64,000 nucleotides of DNA from Sorghum bicolor (taxonomy: Eukaryota; Streptophyta; Magnoliopsida; Poales; Poaceae), in the NCBI RefSeq assembly GCF_000003195.3, contig NC_012870.2, forward strand, positions 35,466,741 to 35,530,740, written 5' to 3'. Made by a program: the position numbers and the translations under genes. Each line of letters starts with the position of its first letter. Within the stretch, counting starts at the first letter, position 1. This document shows positions 1 through 11,506 of this stretch, piece by piece. Below the pieces are notes generated by a model, which saw nothing but the letters and a program-made list of their open reading frames with translations, did no database searches and was not told the origin of the DNA.

Positions 1-444
1 AGCTGCTGTTTATCTGTTCCTAGAGATGCTAGAATTCTGGAGAATTTTATCTTTGAAAAATCTTTAAAATAACACATGATGAGCTCCTATATGATGAGAG
101 TTTAAATTCCTACCACAGCCATATATACATGCTTGCTAGACTTTGAGCCACATATTTACTTTTTACTACTTATGAGCATTGAGTGTGGTCAAGCTGTGTA
201 GACCCTTAGGAGCTTGTCATGTGGTTAAAATCAAGATTCACTTGCACGTTCACTCATACATGCTACTACTACTCCGGAAGTACCATCCACATATATCCAC
301 TCATTTCCATCTCCAGATTCATCCAAAATTATTCTACCCCTAATCTAGGAGAGAATAGCCAAAAATATTGTCCTATCCCTGTTATTCCCTGTGAAATAAA
401 TGCTCGAGTTATCTTGATTACTACCACTTGCTATATTATTTAAG

Positions 445-638
445 GAGATGAGTGCTCTAAAAAAAGATAGAAAAAAATAATAATATACGAAGAAATAAAA
501 AGGGGCAAGTGCCCGGAACCTCAAAGAAAAAGAAAAAAAAGTGAGACGAGAGGTAAAAATGGACAAGTGTCCGACAGTAGAATTAGGGGTACAAGATACC
601 CACCTGAGAGGAAAGAAAAAGAAAATATCGAGCATCTC
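445..638 (+). other. Predicted structured RNA in the 3' UTR of element A
   Basis: Seen directly: GAGAT (445-449) and GCTC (454-457) can pair with ATCTC (634-638) and GAGC (630-633), leaving a 4-nt bulge. Inside lie three hairpins: GGGC-AAGT-GCCC (503-514), GGAC-AAGT-GTCC (561-572) and GGGTA-CAAGA-TACCC (587-601). Element JK has the same order with different stem bases and a nearly identical 14-nt linker between hairpins 2 and 3. The function is unknown; packaging, dimerisation, export or 3'-end control are guesses. Confidence 0.5.
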
Positions 639-1307
639 ATTATCCTCAAAAAGCTTCAAAGTGCAAGAAAGGTATGTATCCCCTCAAAAGAGCAAAAGTA
701 GAATTAGACTTACACCACTATTATCACCATCATCACCATACGCCATTCATTCGCCACACATGCACATCTTGATTTGACTTATTGACTTGTTTCTCTGGAT
801 CCATGGTTTGACTATGCAATAAATGTCTTGTAAGTATGTATTAGCTGTCTCCCACCTATGAGCTCCAGATATCAGAACCTTATTAGAGTAGGGTGAGAGA
901 GAAGGCAATATCACTATGCCTCATACCAAAAATACCACATACTTTGAGAAAAGGCATGTACCATTACTGCCTTGGTAAGGATCCAGAAATACCACAAAAG
1001 AGAGATCTGAGAGAGTCATATAAGAAATCTCTGAGTTTTATTTGAAAAATTTGCAAAAACCCCAGAGCTATAGCTGATCAAGGATAAGCGACATGGCGCT
1101 TGACTTGACCGTTCTATCTTTTAACTGCTCAAGACACAAGTGACGGTTACAAGCCCCATAGTGAAAGGTAAAATGAGTAAGTTTTAAGTCTTAACAGTTT
1201 ATTCTAACTCAGAGATGAGATCTTGCTTGAATGCGTGTGTACTTTTAAGGCATGAAACCACTGCAGAAACTCTTGAGTTCATCCTTGCTCAGGGACGAGC
1301 AAGAGGT

Positions 1308-1322
1308 AAGCTTGGGGGAGTT
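1308..1322 (+). promoter_or_regulatory. Polypurine tract of element A
   Basis: AAGCTTGGGGGAGTT lies immediately before the LTR start TGTTGACGG. In LTR retrotransposons this purine run primes plus-strand DNA synthesis. The same sequence precedes LTR B (2670-2684) and, with small changes, the LTRs of C, H and L. Confidence 0.85.
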
Positions 1323-2553
1323 TGTTGACGGTCCATAAGTATCAAATTTAATTAATAAGTAAACAAAGAAAAGGATCCAAATGAAATCAACATCTAGACT
1401 TAGGGTTTTATCTGACAGAATTCCACGAGTTTTGGTGTTTGTCTATTTCTACAGGGGGTTATCAGGAAATAAGGAAGAAAGGCCCACATGTCAGGATTAC
1501 ATAGAGATATCAACGCACTGCACAATTTTCTACCATCTAGAAGACTCCAGAAGCCACGGGAAGGAAGCGGAGGCCGAACGGGGCCAGGCCTAGGGCGCCC
1601 GCCCTGGTGACCTGGGCGCCCGCCCCCTATTGGATGCCAATCAGGACTCTCTTCGCACGGGATGTTCCACCGACCTATTGGATCAAGGAAAACATAGTAC
1701 CACCTCGCCTACCGACCCAAAAACGCATAGAGGAGGAGGACTATATAAGGAGACCCCCCTGGCCCCTAGAGGAGACAAGAAATTATCATAGAGATTGAGG
1801 GGTGCCCTCGAAGGAAAACTTCTTCTCTAATTAATATTTCTTTTTAGGCTTAGCAACCAATGTAAAGTAGAAATAGATCTTCTAGTTTCTACTAGACTGA
1901 GAGAGATAGAGTGGAGGTGTAGATCGGAGGAAGGCCGGCCTGTCGGTGTCTACTTCGAGTTGTACCTACGGGATCAAGTCTCCCAACCTGAGGCTTGCTT
2001 CTAAGATTCTTCAGTAATTCGACTTCTAATTCTAGTAAGTTCTTGTTTTATTGTTCTTTGGTTTATGAGTTTACTTTAATCCTCTTCCGGTTGAGTATTA
2101 GAGTAATCACTTGCTAGCGTAAACGTGGTGTTTAGGCTAGGGTACTCATAGATATCCCCTAACTAGCTGGACCGTGGTAGTAGCGAGGAACGTGACATTT
2201 CCGAGTTACCTTTGTATCCCATATCTTGTTAGCAGGATGGGTAGGTTTATAGGTGCGGGTCGAACATCCTTTGTGTTGTCTAGATTCCGTGAGCCTCCCC
2301 AATAGAACAGTAGATCATCCTTACCAAGGTTAGAACGAGACTACGGTTGCAGTCTTCTCTATACATCACTCACATCGAGAGACATTCTTTGTAGCCTAAA
2401 GGGATAGTAGCAACAGATTTGGTTAGTCAGATGCACCCTTTCTCCCAGTGGTAAAAATATAAATACGATACTCTGGAAAACCTACCGGGTGAAATGCTCA
2501 CCGATATCCGTGCGCTTGCGGATCATTTCCTTATTGGTTACCAAATATCAACA
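1323..2553 (+). repeat. 3' LTR of element A
   Basis: The LTR is 1231 bp, starting TGTTGACGGTCC and ending in ATATCAACA. A TATA box (1742-1748) is followed by a short CCCCTGGCCCCT motif that recurs in the other Athila-type LTRs. Two GGGCGCCCGCCC motifs (1593-1604, 1614-1625) lie upstream of the TATA. Element A appears to have inserted into the 3' UTR of element B, which resumes at 2554. Confidence 0.8.
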
Positions 2554-2684
2554 GAGACGAGACCTTATTTAAAAGCATGTGTACCGTCAACTTTTAAAGG
2601 CCTTACAGGCATTACAGCAACTTCTGATCCATCACTGAGATTATTCTTGCTCAGGGACGAGCAAGAGGTAAGCTTGGGGGAGTT
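2554..2684 (+). repeat. 3' UTR remnant of element B with polypurine tract
   Basis: About 130 bp resemble the last part of element A's 3' UTR (shared clause around the 'cagggacgagcaagaggtaagcttgggggag' region, compare 1280-1322). It ends in the same PPT (2670-2684) and runs into LTR B. It has no coding capacity. Confidence 0.65.
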
Positions 2685-4245
2685 TGTTGACGGTCCTTAA
2701 GTATCAAATTTAATTATCAAATAAACAAAGAAAAGGATCCAAATGAAATCAACATCCAGACTTAGGGTTTTATCTGACAGAATTTTACTAGTTTTGGTGT
2801 TTGTCTATTTCTGCAGGGGGTTATCAGGAATTATGGAAGAAAGGCCCACACGTCGGGTTTACATAGAGATATTAACGTGCCGCGCAATTATCCTACATCT
2901 AGAAGAGTCCAGAAGCGAACGGGAGACCGGACGGGCTCGGGGGCAGGGTGCCCGCCCTTCCCCCTTGGGCGCTCGCCCTGGCCTCGGGGCCAATCAGAGC
3001 CAACTTCGTGGATCATGCTCCACCGACCTAAAGGATCAAGGAAAACCGTGCGATTAATGTCGGTTTGATCGGACGGCTCATATTCACATGGAAGGACTAT
3101 ATAACCAGACCCCCTGGCCCCTGGTGAGAGGACCTCAGACCCCTAATTCATTATTCATCTTGGGAGAAGAAGCCTCTGATCAAGCCCTAGAGCCACCACA
3201 TCAATTATATCTCTAGTTTAGCATAGCTATATAGGATTAGAACTAGAAGGAGTCAATCTTCGATTGGTTTCCGGATCTGTCAAGAGGATTCTTGGTAATT
3301 CTCTATTGTTCTTCAATTGTTCATCTTTGTTCTTCAATATTATGAATATGACTTTATTCTACTTCAATATATTGATTATGACTTTGCTCTACTTGTTTAT
3401 ATTCGCAATTATATTGTTCTTAGTTTATCATAGTTATATGCTTGGCTTAGTTAGATTGGAGTTATATACATGTTTAGGATCGTATAGCATTTATCCATGT
3501 GTACAATGGGTAAATGATAAGTATTGTGTAGGCGTGGTGCCTATACCGTATTTATCTGCGATTGTACCCTATATGCCAGATCGTGGGGTAGTTCGTGGTA
3601 GTGACAGCTCCATTGATTCTTATATAGTCCCTCTCTCGTGTATAGGACTGGCAGAGCAACATTATTACAGGGAGTGATTGCGATGTTTCTCATATTCCTT
3701 GATAATATCACTATGCATGGGCGTAGTCCTGTCTCTCTATGATTGCAAGTATAATTGCACTAACTATGATATGCTAGACTGTATAGTTGAGAATAACTTA
3801 GGAAATATTCTTGTAGTTTGTCCTAATTCCATGCTAATGACTTGCTAGAATATCTATTGAGGTGCTTATCATATTTATATGTGGCTAAGTTATGCTGATC
3901 AGATTAATTATCTTTGTCACCATTCATACTTTATATATCTTTTATGCGACACTTATCCCTGTATGAAAGAGATAGATAAATGCTCTCAATTATACATGCA
4001 ATGATAGATACTCAATTCTATATTCCATTCTATAATCAACATTGATGTTTAGCAATCCCTTCCCAGTGGTACAAATTTAAATAACGATACCTGGAATACT
4101 TACAGGTCAAAATGCTACATCGGTATTAATCTGTGCGCTTGCAAATCTCATTTATTATTTATTTAGAAGAGCAATTGTATATTTCAATACCGCGTCTCTC
4201 ATGTCATGCTGGGGATGACAACTTGGCTTAAGTGGCATGAGGGAT
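2685..4245 (+). repeat. LTR B, Athila-type, followed by decayed primer site
   Basis: Starts TGTTGACGGTCC. The first 450 bp closely follow LTR A, then the sequence diverges. It has paired GC motifs at 2946-2957 and 2967-2978 and a TATA box at 3098-3104. The 3' boundary is approximate, because the terminal CAACA is degraded near 'gggatag'. A recognisable primer-binding site at 4260-4277 shows that this LTR also served as a 5' LTR. Confidence 0.6.
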
Positions 4246-4259
4246 AGGTTTGGCATTTT

Positions 4260-4277
4260 TGGCGCCGTTATCAGAAT
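4260..4277 (+). promoter_or_regulatory. Decayed tRNA-Asp primer-binding site after LTR B
   Basis: The sequence tggcgccgttatcagaat matches the first ten or so bases of the tRNA-Asp complement (TGGCGCCGTTGCCGGGGA) found intact in H, G, JK and D, then degrades. Confidence 0.6.
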
Positions 4278-4799
4278 TAGAAAACTAAGTATACTTTTGG
4301 TAGTGACGTTAAGAATGCCCAACAATGAGCATTATTAGATATAGGGTGAGAGAAAGTGAAGGTTATATAAATGCCTTGTGCCATAAATACTACATATATT
4401 GAGAGTAAAAGAGAAGGCATCACTCCTTTCAATGCCTTAGCGAGGATCCAAAAATACCACATGATGAGAGACTTGAAAGGATCATACTAAAGAACTCTGA
4501 GTTTTATTTTGAAAATTATAAAAACTCCAGGACAGAGGTAGAACAATAGAGCATGAGACAACAGTGCTTGACTTAATTGTTCTGTCCTTTAACTACTCAA
4601 GACCCAAGTATAGGTGAAACTCCCATGGTTGGTAGAAACATGAGTAAGTTTGGAAGTTATGATAGTTCACTCTAGTCTAAGGATGAGTTCTTATTTAAAG
4701 CATGTGTACTTGTGATGCGTGAAAGCATTGTAGAAACTCGTGATCCATCCTTTTTAGCTGTTTGCTTAGGGACGAGCAAAAGGTAAGCTTGGGGGAGTT
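4278..4799 (+). repeat. Internally deleted element between LTR B and LTR C
   Basis: Only about 520 bp separate the decayed primer site from the next PPT and LTR. The content resembles 3' UTR sequence of elements A and H (for example the 'gggtgagag...gccttgtgcc...taaatac' stretch near 4340). All gag and pol sequence is missing, which implies a large internal deletion or recombination between two elements. No genes are seen. Confidence 0.6.
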
Positions 4800-6310
4800 T
4801 GTTGACGGTTGTTAACCATCAAAATTATATGTCAACTAAGGAGAAGAAAGGGGATAAAAGCTGAACATCACCATAGACTTAGGGTTTTTACTGACAATTT
4901 CCACAAGTTTTGTTGAATCTCTATTTTTGCAGGGGTTATCGGAATAATAACAAAAGGAGGTCCACATGTCAGATTTACATAGAGAGAAGACCCAAACGTC
5001 AACTCTAGAATACTCTAGAAGACTCAAAAAGGCGTCCCCTGAAACCTGGGACCCACCTGCCATAGGGTAGGGGCGGGCACCTAGTGTAGGGTGGGGTGGC
5101 CACCCGGTGACCTGGTCCAATCACGTGCAGTCTCGCAGATCCTGCCTCCACTGACTTTGAGGATTAATCTTAAACGCATGTTTAAGTCGGTTTGATCCAA
5201 GGGTTGTGGTGCTTCCTAGGGTGCTATAAATACAAGCCTACCCCCATAGAGGAGAGCTCAGAATTAAGAGAGAAAAACAGAATTATATTTTTATTCTCAT
5301 CTGAGAATTAGAGGGAGCCATTAGAGCCAGGGATTAGAGGTAGATTAGGTACTACTAATCTTCATCTTCTACATAGGTTAGATTAGATAGAGGAAGAGTC
5401 AGGCGCCTGTGCTCAGAATTTCCAGATCTTCTTTATTAGAGACTGGTATTTTCTTTTATCTCTCTTTTGACTTTATTCTAATATCATTATGTTTTTGTTT
5501 ATTATGTTCTTAGTTTATTCTAGTTCTATATTTGATATGGTTATGATTGATAATTAGTTTATGTATATGTTTGGAAAGCGCTTAGCTTTCTTCGCGGTAT
5601 AGTTAAGTGATAGATGTCATGTAAGCATGGTGCTCAGATGTCGTTTATCTGCAATTAAACCCTATTGGCCGGGTAGCGTGGTAGATCGCGGAAGTGACAG
5701 TTCCGTTGAGTCCTTTGTATTCCATCCCCCGTTGGTAGGACAGGTAGAACCACTGTTGCGTAGGAACTCAAGCTCTGTCTTGAATTTTTATAGCAATGTT
5801 CCTTATACATAAATGGAGAGTCTTTTGTGTTGTATATGATGATGTAGCATTAGAGTAAATGAATGACTTGATAAATTAGAACTGCATAGGATTTTCTATC
5901 TCTTGAACTGATCAGACGTTTGCCTAATATTAAGCTGAGTAGTCCAAATCAAGTCTCTATATTTCCTGGGCTTCTATATTTTATATATCATATATCTATG
6001 GTTTACCCTCATGCCAAGTATGGAATATGCAACCCAAACCCTCATGCCAAGTATGGAATATGCAACCCAATCACTCATAAGTAGTCATGTTTTGCAAGTT
6101 GATCTCATTGTTTAAGTCCTTAGTTCTTTCACTTGAGCTAAATATAAATAACGATACGTGGAATACTGCCCGGTGAAGTGATACAATGGTATTTAATCTG
6201 TACGCTTGCGGATCATTTATTTTTTTTATTAGTGGAAAGTTTTCATACCGTACTTCTGGCGCCATGCTAGGGATGATAACTTAGCTTAAATGATGTTAGA
6301 AGTGTCAACA
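4800..6310 (+). repeat. LTR C, Athila-type
   Basis: The LTR is 1511 bp, from TGTTGACGG to AGTGTCAACA. It is clearly diverged from LTRs A and B, so B and C are not a simple 5'/3' pair. TATA-like TATAAATA is at 5225-5232. Upstream are GC motifs at 5071-5082 and a perfect GGGTGGCCACCC palindrome at 5094-5105, 119 bp from the TATA. Confidence 0.7.
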
Positions 6311-6318
6311 AGCATTTC

Positions 6319-6336
6319 TGGTGTTATTGCCAAGGA
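6319..6336 (+). promoter_or_regulatory. Decayed tRNA-Asp primer-binding site after LTR C
   Basis: tggtgttattgccaagga is a mutated version of the tRNA-Asp complement, placed 8 bp after the LTR end as in the intact elements D, G, H and JK. Confidence 0.6.
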
Positions 6337-6549
6337 AGGTATAAAATTTTAGAGAAAAATTGCCTAAACCGATAATTAATAAATGAGTAGGTAGCTTGCT
6401 AGTCACCACTACTTGGCAGGTTTACCGCTGTTTGTTTTTCTATGTTTATATTTTTATATAGGGTAATAGCACGATTGAATCTGATTCACTCAATTCTTTA
6501 TCCAAATCGGATCAACCAAGAAGGAAGCTTGTCACTAGTATTTGGAGCT

Positions 6550-6685
6550 ATGGCTGAAAAGACCTTGTTCGAGTTCTCTGGCCCAACATTGGAGAACATC
6601 CGCATCGGTCCAATACTAAGAACAGAAAATCTTGAGTTTGAGCTCAAGCTAAGCCTCATTAACATGGTGCAAGCTGTCCTATGGT
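6550..6685 (+). pseudogene. Athila-type gag N-terminal fragment (element C)
   Basis: The translation from the ATG at 6550 contains MAEKTLFEFSGP and LINMVQA. These align with MAQKTISEYSAP and LINMVQA of the intact gag in element G. The match ends near 6685, where the sequence switches to minus-strand element D. Only about 45 residues remain, so the fragment is non-functional. Confidence 0.65.
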
Positions 6686-6938
6686 TTGGTCGTCTTGGTG
6701 AATTGCTAGGATCATCATGAGACTGAAAAGAAGAGGGATAAGAGGGATCTCTAAGGTCAAGGATGGATTTAGAACTTGTGAACATGGAAGGGGAGTAGAT
6801 AGAATTGTCTATATGGCTTAGCTCTCCTTCACTTGATATGTCATCCTCGACTTCTTCATGATAGGAACCAGGACATTCTCTAAGAGAAACATTATTGCAA
6901 TGAATTGAATTATCCCTGCTTGAAGGTATCTTATAGAA
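6686..6938 (-). pseudogene. Gag-pol continuation of element D, truncated
   Basis: On the minus strand this continues, in the same frame, from the gag ORF of element D past a TAG at 6939-6941. It is acidic and serine-rich (including SSKSILDLRDPS and a DDPSN stretch), like the linker before the protease in JK. It stops at a head-on junction with the plus-strand gag fragment of element C near 6685. Protease, RT and integrase are lost. Confidence 0.5.
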
Positions 6939-7760
6939 CTAGAAGTCTAAACCATCAGCATCTAAAAGATTTAAGGTCGGAATTCCTTCCTCCCTTGGAG
7001 AATTTTGGGGTATTGATGGTTTAGGATCGATAGCTAAAGTTTGGGATTGAAGTGGTTGTGATCTGGCTATCGAAACTTCTTCCTCTTGTCTAGGAACTGA
7101 TTCTTTCTCTTTCTCAGGGATATAAAAACTAGGAGACTTTCCGCTCATTAAATCAATCAAATTCCAAGCTTCACTAGCGGATAGGTGGTGGAAAGATCCT
7201 CCAGAGGCCGCATGAAGGGTTTGCTTATCTTCCTTACTAAGGCCCTCAACAAAGTGAATTAGAAGAACTTCTTCTGGAATAGAAAGTTTTGGGCCAGTGA
7301 GAGTAAGGTTAATAAAGCGGTCCCATGATTTGCCAAGAGATTCTTCTTCCAGTTGTCTAAAAGAAAGAATCTCACGCCGAAGTTCCACCACTTTGGAGAT
7401 TGGAAAATATTTAGAAAGAAAACTACTATATAACTCCTTCCAATCTCCATGAACACTCCCTACTTTGAGTTTATACCAATGTCTAGCTTTTCCCGTTAAA
7501 GAGAACGGAAAGAGCTTCCATTTAAGGGTCTCATCGGACATGCCTTCTATGCGAAGGAGGTCACAGACTCGATAAAACTCTCTTAGGTGTGTGGATGGGT
7601 TTTCCTCACCTTCTCCTGAGAAAGGTTGTTTTTGAATAAATTCTATGTATTTGGGGTCTATCTCAAAACTAGATGCTATGATAGGCTTTGAAGATTTTGG
7701 TGGTTCGAGATGTGTGCCCATAGGTCTATGAAATTCATAGATAGACATGTTTGAATTCAT
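6939..7760 (-). CDS. Retrotransposon Gag (Retrotrans_gag domain), element D
   Basis: A 273-residue open frame, beginning MNSNMSIYEF. Residues around 70-160 carry the plant retrotransposon capsid signature, including KLFPFSLTGKARHWY and a downstream SWDRF. It is close in plan to the gag of element JK (KLFPFSLRGEARQWY). No CCHC zinc knuckle is visible. Gag would form the cytoplasmic virus-like particle. The frame ends in TAG and then continues open, so the stop may be a mutation in a longer gag-pol ORF. The start is the first ATG after the primer site and leader. Confidence 0.75.
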   Translation of the reverse strand: MNSNMSIYEFHRPMGTHLEPPKSSKPIIASSFEIDPKYIEFIQKQPFSGEGEENPSTHLREFYRVCDLLRIEGMSDETLKWKLFPFSLTGKARHWYKLKVGSVHGDWKELYSSFLSKYFPISKVVELRREILSFRQLEEESLGKSWDRFINLTLTGPKLSIPEEVLLIHFVEGLSKEDKQTLHAASGGSFHHLSASEAWNLIDLMSGKSPSFYIPEKEKESVPRQEEEVSIARSQPLQSQTLAIDPKPSIPQNSPREEGIPTLNLLDADGLDF

Positions 7761-7898
7761 AATAGACTAGAGATCAAGGATTAGATAAGAAGAAAGAATA
7801 GCAGAGATGAGGCAAAGGATAAAAGCAAGATATTTTTTTTGTTATATATTTTTTTTATAAAATGATTAAACTAGTTCGTAGTCAACTCAGCAACCGTT

Positions 7899-7916
7899 TC
7901 CCCGGCAACGGCGCCA
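7899..7916 (-). promoter_or_regulatory. tRNA-Asp primer-binding site, element D
   Basis: The plus strand reads TCCCCGGCAACGGCGCCA, identical to the 3' end of plant tRNA-Asp(GTC) including CCA. On the minus strand this is a perfect 18-nt primer-binding site beginning 8 bp from the LTR. It is a primer site, not a tRNA gene, because no cloverleaf surrounds it. Confidence 0.9.
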
Positions 7917-7924
7917 AAAATGCT

Positions 7925-9264
7925 TGTTGACACTTGCTAACACCACTTGAATACTAGGTTGTCATCCCCAGCATGGCACTAGAGTGTACTATGGTATTTA
8001 TACGCACACAGATAATCCGCAAGCGTACGGATACCGTTGAAGCTTTTACCCGGTTAAAGGTTTTATCGTATCCACAAGGAAACGGGAGAACCAACTACGC
8101 TCTAACTTAACCAAGATAGATAGATAGGTGTAAATAGGAAAGATGATAGAATCGAATAAGAACAATATTAAAGGTAAGATAACAGTGAGTGATAATATGG
8201 GAATAGAGAATAGAGCAATTCTAGTATATGGGCGATGGTAGCAGAATAGAGAGGGTAACTATGGTTTCTCTACTTCAAAGGGGTATGTCTATGTCTGGGA
8301 CGAACCACGTGATAAGAGTACACCACAAAGGATGCTTATCCATAGGCCGATAAACCCTACCCGTCCTGCTAACGAGAGGTGGACTATAGGGGACCAACGT
8401 AACTGTCACCTACGCGGCCTACCACACGATCCAGCTAGTCAGGGGATATCCACAAGTAATCTAGGTCTAAGCACCACGCTTACACCTATACTACAACTCT
8501 AACCTAAAGGGTCCTATAGATTAGAAGTACTCAAAAGAGTTGTGAACCAGAACATACATGATTAGTAATTGCATAATGAATTAGAAGTAGATTACCAGAG
8601 TCATCCCATGAGCAAGCTTGATTAGAGCTTGATCATGGCGAAGTACAACCGGAGGAAGAACCGACAGGCCGGCCTCTCCTCTAATCCTCCTTCGCTCTCC
8701 ATCTCGCTACTATCTAGATATACTCTAGTTTAGAGAAGAGAGGAGAGCTCTCATCTCTAAACCCTAGCTTTTGCTCTGTCTATGAATAATGAATAATGAT
8801 CAAGGGGTGCCTCCTCTAGGGGCCAGGGGGTCTGGTTTTATAGTCCCCTCAAGTGAACCTGGGCAGTCGGATCAAACCGACATTGATTGAACGGTTATTC
8901 TTGATCCTTTAGGTCGGTGGAGCATAATCCGCGACATTGAGCGTGATTGGCCACAGGAGGTGGGCGGGCACCCAGTAGGACAGGGCGGGCGCCCTGTCTC
9001 TGGCCCCGTTTCGCCTCCGCTTCGGTCTCGTGGCTTCTGGAGTCTTCTAGATGTAAGATAATTGCGCAGCACGTTAATATCTCTATGTAATCCCGACGTG
9101 TGGGCCTTTCTTCCGTATTTCCTGATAACCGCCTGCAGAAATAGACAAACACCAAAACTCATGGAATTTTGTCAGATAAAACCCTAAGTCTAGATGTTGA
9201 TTTCATTTGGATCCTTTTCTTTGTTTATTTGATAATTAAATTTGATACTTAAGGACCGTCAACA
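7925..9264 (-). repeat. 5' LTR of element D
   Basis: The LTR is 1340 bp on the minus strand; plus-strand ends are TGTTGACAC and CCGTCAACA. The minus-strand TATA is at 8836-8842 and the paired GC motifs at 8962-8973 and 8983-8994, a spacing of 119 bp. The U3 part resembles LTRs A, B and H. The element has no second LTR, being cut at 6685. Confidence 0.85.
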
Positions 9265-11506
9265 TTGTCCCGGGTGATCACGTACAAACAAATCATCAAG
9301 TTGCTAAAAAGTCATTTTTATCATTTGTTGCTTAAACATTAATCAAGTCACAAGATCATGGTCACAGAAATAAAACCCAAATGCTATACTTGCCTTGATC
9401 TAATTGCTCTTGCTAATTCTGCTAGCCCAGATCTTCAATTAATTGCTTGCTCGCTATTACCAACTCTGGTCCTTCTGGATCACCACATAAAACTCACCGA
9501 CTGGACAGGATCATACCACACAAGCACCCCAAACAAACATGCATAGCAAACATAATAAATTTAGAACAATACATCAATCAATAAAATAGTTTAAAAACTA
9601 ATCTACACATTGCTATGAACACCAAGACGTGAAAAGCGTTCTAATCGGAGCTACGATGAAAAAGAAATGACTACTGAGACTTTTATATTGTATAAAAGAG
9701 AATAGCTCATATGTTTTAATTAAGAAAGACCATGTGGAACTTACTAATTCAGGTTATTCGAACTATACCTCGTAAGAGGAATTAAAATGTGAGAGCATCT
9801 ACTATAAGATATGTCGGGAGTTCAGCTAAACAATTTATTATTTAAAAATGCATTAGTGATCACAATTAAATTATTCTAATATTTACATATAAAATGTCAA
9901 AGTGTAACTCCTTTTTTAATTTTATTAATAAAACTAGTTACATGAACATTAATCAAGTTAATATTTATTTTATAGTGTTCAACAACATATTTAACAATAC
10001 TATTAAAACGTAGATTGTATTGCTATGAGTCTAATATAATTTGAATGGACTAAAACAGAACTAAGACGAGGAAACTACGCAAAGAGTTATAGGCAACGTC
10101 TAGGACATAGATTGTGCACCTGCTCTCTATAGGCAAGCAAGACGACGGCGCTTACTTGCTGGCTCATGTAGCAAAGTTCACCAAGTCACTACACCCACGT
10201 CAACAAGCTTTGACTCCTTCCCTGATTCACGTGTTCAGCAACAACTGGACGACGAGAGGCCTCCAATGATCCGACAGCACGGCAGTGTCTCTGTCAGGGA
10301 ACAGGGCAGCACCAGAGATTTGGTCTGGCGAAATTTCCGTCTCCAATCTGAACTCGACGACAACACAACCACACAGCACCGTCGACCCAACTGCACCTTG
10401 GATTCACTGATTCACCGATAACATGGACTTCACGTAAAGAAGTCGCCTAGTATAGATTGATCTGGATGGCGGCGGCGTGATGACCAAGGCCTGCTTATGA
10501 CTGGATTTCTCGCCGACGGAGACGGACGATGGCCGGAGAGGTAGCTACCGTAGATAGAACTATGGTCACGGCAGGGAGCTCCGGCTTGTGCAGGGCATAG
10601 AAGCGTCCACGATGGCTGTCCGACGGCGAAAGAAAAAAAAATAATTTTATTACACGAGGGATTTTCCAAACTAGAAGCTTTCCATATGGTAGTTTTGGTG
10701 TACTTGGTTACCAAGGAGTTGGTACATATATATATAGGGAGAAAAACTCTCCACCTCCACGTCAACTAGCGATATGGTACTAATTGACGTTGCAACCTCT
10801 ATCTTTACTAATAGGCCTAATTAATTATTAAAGCTCATTAGTAAATAAAAACCTGGGCCTTGAGCGTTGGAAAAAGAATAAGAGATTTATTATTTTCAGA
10901 ATTAATTATTTTTGTAGATAAAATAATTCTAGAAAAGTTCAGAATTATTATTTAAGCTACGAAAAATACTTCAAATACTCTAAAAATTTGGAGAAAATTA
11001 TCAGAGATATTATGAAACATGAAGAACCCAAATAAAGTATTTGGAGCGCATGATAAGATAATTTGGAGCATCTAAAAATTAGATTATGCTCCATAGAAAA
11101 GGCTAGAAAAATTCTCGAGAAGTTTATAGAGATTGTTTGACGGATGAGGAACTGAAAGGAGTGACTTAGGTTTGAAAGAAAAGATTCTAAGACTTTGAAT
11201 GTAATCTTGATCTGAGAGACAAGGAATTTATTTGTAGAAAAAGATAAATACGTACCGAAAAAGGAAGATCGATCTACTAAACGTATTTTAAAGACTTCAC
11301 TCACTAACAACACAGAAAGGAGCAACAAGCAAACATTACATCAAATCGAATGCACCAGCATGTATGCACAACAATGTTGCTAAACTTTATGATAAATTTT
11401 AAATTAATGAAAAATATTATTTTCCCTATATTTTTATGAGCACAAAAAATGCAAAATTAAATAATTTTATCTATATTTCAAAAGATGCAAATTTTGGGGC
11501 GTTACA
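9265..11506 (-). repeat. LTR-like block P of a Tekay/Del-type element
   Basis: The right end reads CAAATTTTGGGGCGTTACA on the plus strand, so the minus strand starts TGTAACGCCCC, the usual start of grass Tekay/Del LTRs. Like LTR F, it holds a GC-rich segment (about 10140-10640) in otherwise AT-rich DNA, and a TATA run (about 10721-10737). The left end is uncertain: it could be TGTCCCGGG at 9266, and attgt occurs at both 9264-9268 and 11507-11511. It may be a solo LTR. I find no convincing gene in it; the open frames at 10430-10765 and 10957-11328 look fortuitous. Confidence 0.5.

Larger units (their letters stand above)
1..1322 (+). mobile_element. Element A: 3' internal end of an Athila-type LTR retrotransposon
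   Basis: This stretch is nearly the same, base for base, as 40249-41564, the 3' internal region of element H, so A and H belong to one family. It has no convincing coding sequence and ends in a polypurine tract directly followed by an LTR. It is therefore the 3' untranslated part of an element whose 5' portion lies left of the window. It contains a predicted RNA fold (445-638). The Athila assignment is by relation to H, which has a tRNA-Asp primer site and Athila-type protease motifs. Confidence 0.8.

Noticed and set aside
7899..7916. tRNA-Asp gene fragments here and at 31300, 35722 and 57550
   Set aside because: Only the last 18 nt of tRNA-Asp are matched and each lies 7-8 bp from an LTR, so these are primer-binding sites.
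10430..10765. Minus-strand ORF of 111 codons in block P
   Set aside because: No recognisable domain; it lies in the GC-rich part of an LTR-like block where long frames arise by composition.
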